From Daphnia pulex (lineage: Eukaryota; Arthropoda; Branchiopoda; Diplostraca; Daphniidae): DNA of 64,000 nt. Each line of letters opens with the position of its first letter. Positions within the stretch are counted from its first letter, which is position 1. The position numbers and the translations under genes were made by a program. Positions 59,230-64,000 of this stretch are shown one piece after another. Location: positions 2,232,001-2,296,000 of the forward strand of contig NC_060025.1 of assembly GCF_021134715.1 (NCBI RefSeq), in the 5' to 3' direction. Under the pieces are notes generated by a model. It ran no database searches and had not been told where the DNA came from. It saw only the letters and a list, made by a program, of their open reading frames with translations.

Positions 59230-62200
59230 AGCAGCCGGAGTAGCAGCAGGAGCGCTAGGAGCCGTTTGGTAATAATATCGAAAAAGTTAACTTTGACATT
59301 CTTCCCTGTCCTGTTTGCCAATGAGACCTCATTTGCATTAGTGATGGGCGTGGTGACTTTATTATGTAAACACTTTCCCCGAGTTGATTTTCGTCTTCAT
59401 TCGTTTTTCCCTTCCTCTCTATCCCCCCTTCCTCCTTCTCCTCCGAACCCTTAAAGTCCAGGGAGACAACTCTGATGTGTGTGTGTGTGGCAATCAAATC
59501 CTCCTACCCCCAGCCAAAGTCGTATAGTCTCTCCACATGCAAATTGACTCCCGAAAAGAAACAAAACAAACGACTCCCGATTGGTGTGGTCATGGAATCC
59601 CCCCCCCCCTCACCCCCAGCCAAAGTCTGAAAAATTGTCGCCAATTCAAAATAATCAAAAAAATTTCAAAAAACAAAATGGCGGGAGAAAATTGGCAGTT
59701 TGAAAAAATAAAAAAAATTCCGACTTTTAAAAATAAAAAAATATCGTCACCCAAGTTGACTGTTGGAATTGAAATCTGGGCGGGGGCTCCCCCTTCCCAG
59801 CTCTCTCTCTCTTCTATGCACATACCACCCACCCACCGTCCCACTCAGCAGTGGAAGCCAGAAAAAGGAGGGAAAAGAAGGAGCAGAGTTGATTGAATTG
59901 GCTATTTGAATAATTCATCAGTCGTTGCCAGTTCTTTCGCTGCGTGAAGACCGACCGGCTTAAAAAATAAAATAAAATAAAATAAGAGAAAAAAAAGAAG
60001 AAGAAGATCCGCTTTCTTTCATCTTCTTCTTGGCTGCATTCGCTGCTGCTTTTAGACGTTGTCTACTCAAGGGGCGGCAGAGGGTGGCTGGGTGGCGGAC
60101 TGGGAGCGGGGTAAGGGTACTCTGCGCCCATTGTCGTTGACGTCTACTCGGCACGTCACTCAAGTCAGTCCAGGGCTCGTAACATTTTCTTCTCTCTTTT
60201 TCTTTCTTTCTTTTTTAGATTTTTTTGTCGTCGTCAGCCTCTTTCCCATCTCTCCCACCCACTTTCCTCTCCATTGTGTCATCCTCTTCTTCTTCTTCTT
60301 TTCCAGTCGGCAAAGATTTATATTCGTCTGCGTAGGCCTCCTGCTGCTAGCTATATATGGGTTAAACGTCCCCCCCCCCCCCCCCCAAACGGGAGAGTCC
60401 TGGACACAGCCAGTCCAGTATCCCTGGGCAAATAGTTGTCCAGATTAATATGAGATAGACTAGGAAACAACTTTCCATTCGATTCTTTTCGTCTGTAAAG
60501 GAGGCGAATAAATAAAACCAATTCAAATTCAACTTTGTGGCGGGCGCGGGAAATTTGAATTTCGTCAAAAAACTCTCCAAAATCAAAATAAATAAATTTA
60601 TATCTATTTATTTTTTTTTGGGCTCCTAGTTTTTATTGATTTTGTTTAACTTCTTTTTTTTTTTGTTCTTTCGCTTTCTCTCTCTTCTTCTTCTTCCGTC
60701 TTCCGGTTTATTGATGCGTGCGGAGTACACACACACACACACACAGTATACATATATATACCAAAGTATAAAAGGGAAAGAAGCAGAAGAAGAAGAAGAA
60801 GAAGAGAAAAGGAGAGAGATGGGAGGGATATGGCACGCGCTCCGCTCCTGGGGCGACTGGCAATTCCCGCAGGCGGCGTTTTATTGTCCGTGCGTGTGGA
60901 AACGTTGGGCTACTTTCCTTTACCCCACCCCCCCCCCCCCCTAAAACTTTTTCTTTATTTTATTTTTTTTATCTTGAAATAAAACAAAAATATATGACCC
61001 CCCTCAACCCACCCACCGTTCAAACCCCCCCACTCCCTCGAAAAAAAGAAAAAAGTGGTAGCGCCATTTTATACATTTCGAGTTACATCAGAGACACACC
61101 CAACGCGCATACGATTATAACATCCCTCCAGTGTGTGTGTGGCGTGTGTTTGATTTAGGAGCCAGAGAAAAACTCCTTCCTTCCTTCTTTCTTCTTGTAT
61201 TTTATTCCTCCTCCCCTTAAAACAAGTTGAATGGAAATGCCGTAAGGGATCTAACGAGTTGCAGTATGGGAAAGAAAAAGAAGATGGAAGGAGCGGGGGG
61301 GGGGAACCTGCAGGGCAAGGACTGCAGGAGCCGCGATCGGAGGAGTTTGAGGCGCAGCCAAAAGCCCCAAATCCAATTAGGAGTCGAGCAGAGCAAAGCA
61401 GGAGCAGCAACACACACACACACACACACACGCACGCCAAAAAAGAAAGGGAGGGGGGGGGGATAAGACGTTGCTGCTGTGTGAGCGCTCCTGACGCTCC
61501 TGCTGGCGCCTCGATCCTACACTACATCATGCTCCTTCAACGTCCAAGCTCCTTCTTCTTTTCTTTCTCGCGCTCCTATCGGCTAGGAGCTCCGGCGAGA
61601 ATCCGCTAAACCCTAACCTCCCCCCCCCCACGGCTCCTTCCATCCCAGTCGCCTCCCCTATAGAGCCCCAGCACTATAGGAGCTCCGCCCTTTCCTAGCC
61701 AAACGTCGTGTGTGGCTCCTAGTCTGCCAAACGTCGAGAGAGAGCTAGAGCTAGAGAACGTCTACTACTACACATTCGGCGCGTCTTCATCATTGATCTG
61801 TTTGGCGGTTGGGGTGGCTGATGGTTGCCGCGCCTTTCTCTTTCCTATGACTCGACTCGTCTGCTGGGCTCCTTGACTCACCCCACCCCTTTCAACCCCC
61901 CTCTCTCTCTACAGCCCGTGATATGTGCGATTGAATCAATCGATAAACGGAGAACGGAGGGAGGGGAGACACACTATTTATAGGAGTAACTTTATTTCCT
62001 CCTTTTCTCCCGGAGAGAAAGAGAGGAAAAAAAAGACAAAAAACAAAAGAAAAACGACAATAAAATGACCAATCATCAGTTCATCAGATCAGTTCAAGGA
62101 GCCGTTCAACGGGAAAATAAATTGAACCTTTTTTTTATTATTATTATTATCGTTTTATTTTTCAATGGCAAATAAAAGAATTTGCTCAGATAGGAGCAAG

Positions 62201-63870
62201 AGAAAAAAGAATGACGGGACGGGGAGACGATATCATCAACGAAGAAGATTAGAAAAGGAGATCCTTATATAATAGCCTATGGATCAATCAGGACATGCTC
62301 GGAATATTTCCTTCCATCTGGCGACGCTGGCCGTATCCCCCCTCAAGATAAGAAAGAGGAGAAGATTACATTTTTCCTTGTTGTTGTTGTTGTTGTCTCA
62401 GCCCCGCATTGTGCCGATGCTATGCGGAAAATAGGAGGAGGGGGAGGCCAGGCCTCTCCTTATTGTCTTGAACACAGTTTGTGTGTGTACGTCACATCTT
62501 TCTGGCTCCTTATTCCACCCGTCGAGGAAAAAGTCTCGAGACGACCACAACAACAACAACAAAAAAGGAGCAACAAAAGTATTTCGGCTATTCCCTCCTT
62601 CATTTTTTTTTCTTCTTCTTTTTGTGGCGAAAAGTAAGAAATTCCTTCAATAAAAATAAATAAATAAATAAAAAGGGAGCGCCCAGGAGCGTGTGGGTAG
62701 GAGCTATTGCTTTACATGCAATCGAAGCTAGGAGCCAGGAGCTACCGACAACACAACAACTTATTCAATAACTTCATACATGCAAAACTCTCTAAAAGGC
62801 TCGTTCGTTTTTCTACCCATTGCAAAACGTTTGGCTCCTTCAAGGAGCCTTAAAAAAAGAAAAGTCGACAGCTGCAGGAGCCAAAAAGCTCCCCCCCCAA
62901 AAAATAAAAAAGTTTCCATTTTTTTTTCCTTTCTACGAAGCGACACTATCTGAATATAAAAAGAAAAATAGAAGAAAATTTTTATAAAGTCGCAAGGAGC
63001 GTCGACTTTCTCGGCTCCTATTTCTTCTGATGTCTCCCATATCATGTCCCCCCCTCTCTTACTTCCATGTCAAGAAAGAAAAGAAGAAGAAAAAAACCTG
63101 GACCCCTCCAGCTGGACAGGACAGGCTTTTCACTTGGCTCCTTCGTCCGGTATATACTCTCTTCCATCTTACTATACTCTATCCGGTTTCTCTCTTATTT
63201 TTTTTTCTTCTTCTTTTTCAAAATAAAAAAAAAAAAGATCACCCAAGATCAAGAAGGAGAGCCGTTCGTGTTAAAAGGGACCAGCCTCGAAATGTATTGG
63301 GCGAAAGAGAAGAAGAAGAAGGAGAGAGAGACGCCCGAGTAGGAAATCAATATCACACTGGTACATGTACATATAGCACACTAGTAGAGTTGTTGTAGTT
63401 GTTGTAGTGCCGTAGTAGATATATATATATATATCTACACTTTCTGTGGAAGGGGGGAAAGTCAAGGCAACCAGGTCCTATATAGTGCGGTATGTATATA
63501 TACGAGGGATATCCTTGGACCCGTGACTTTTTCCTTTCCAGGCAACCACAGCAGGACCTCCGTCCAAAAGAATAAATAAAAAAAAATCAATAACAACAAC
63601 AACAACAACAACAACAAAAGAGTAAAAGAAAAAAAAAGTCGAGTCTATATGCAGCCAAGACAATTGAAATGGCACACACACACAGACAGAATCTGGCCAG
63701 CTAGAGATTTCTCTCGGTGATATGGGAATTGATTATTTTTGAACCCGAGTTCACCTCCTTTTTTCCCCTTCTTATCTAGACAAAAGAAGAAGAGGAAAAA
63801 AAATGAACTCCTTGACAATATCAGAGAGAGAGAGAGTAGCCTGGGCCGGCTCCTGGCTCCTAGGGATGCC
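59230..63870. repeat. Cluster of dispersed AGGAGC/GCTCCT motifs
   Basis: By eye, about 34 copies of AGGAGC or its complement occur in roughly 4.7 kb, where two to three would be expected by chance. They are not in one tandem array. Frequent contexts are TAGGAGC, GGCTCCT, and close pairs such as GGCTCCTTCAAGGAGCC (62834) and GGCTCCTGGCTCCTAG (63849). Lower-density copies start near 51 kb. Confidence 0.7.
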
Positions 63871-64000
63871 TTCATTTCCTCCGCCAAGAGACAATGAAAG
63901 GAGACAAGAGAAAGAGATAAGACTGGGCCATCAGCAAGAGTCTCTCTGCCTATTATAATATCTCGTGAACTCTGTTGTATACACGACAGCACACGCACAG

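Larger units (their letters stand above)
50760..64000 (-). other. Probable large innexin intron (at least 13 kb)
   Basis: No exon with innexin N-terminal motifs or any other domain is visible on either strand. The DNA is simple-repeat rich: (GA)n, (CT)n, (CA)n at 61411-61431, (TAG)n at 56872-56898, (CAA)n at 63595-63616, and several long G or C runs. AGGAGC/GCTCCT hexamers recur throughout and peak at 59-64 kb. Possible TATA motifs (for example 56815-56824) are not tied to an exon. That it is an intron is inferred only from the missing upstream exons. Confidence 0.5.

Overview
The window is animal nuclear DNA, most likely from a branchiopod crustacean of the Daphnia type. Genes have GT-AG introns, many only about 60-75 bases long. 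The U2 snRNA is of the arthropod kind. Cuticle-protein and YYTEAP-repeat families are present, and so is an innexin. The species assignment is inference; the eukaryotic, arthropod nature is seen directly. No CRISPR arrays, operons or prokaryotic signals are present.

Left part (0-9 kb) is gene-dense: the 3' end of a CAP-Gly protein (+), a small secreted protein with a TATA/Inr promoter (-), a complete PPIL4 spliceosomal cyclophilin (+, 8 exons, 492 codons), and an RR-type cuticle protein (+) with its own TATA/Inr promoter.

The 9-26 kb stretch is a repeat nest. It holds dispersed exon-like repeats in both orientations, a 507-bp foldback palindrome, and a hAT-type non-autonomous element with an 8-bp target duplication. 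It also holds a piggyBac-type miniature element flanked by TTAA and two members of a CTCACTTG-terminal MITE family. On the minus strand two broken YYTEAP-repeat genes flank a broken AIFM1-like (apoptosis-inducing factor) fragment.

From 26 to 38.5 kb gene order is regular again: two tandem core-1 beta-1,3-galactosyltransferase (C1GALT1-like) genes (+) with identical lengths for exons 1-8, a U2 snRNA gene (-), and a ZFYVE26/spastizin-like FYVE protein (-, 4 exons, about 1783 aa).

From 38.5 to 64 kb the DNA is almost entirely non-coding and rich in microsatellites and homopolymers. The one clear gene part is the terminal exon of a shakB/inx-type innexin (minus strand, 50.2-50.8 kb); its other exons must lie beyond the right edge, so 50.76-64 kb is probably a large intron. 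Two things stand out here. First, a coding-like open frame of 178 codons follows the innexin UAG stop in the same frame, which suggests stop-codon readthrough. Second, the hexamer AGGAGC/GCTCCT is strongly over-represented in the presumed intron, especially at 59-64 kb.
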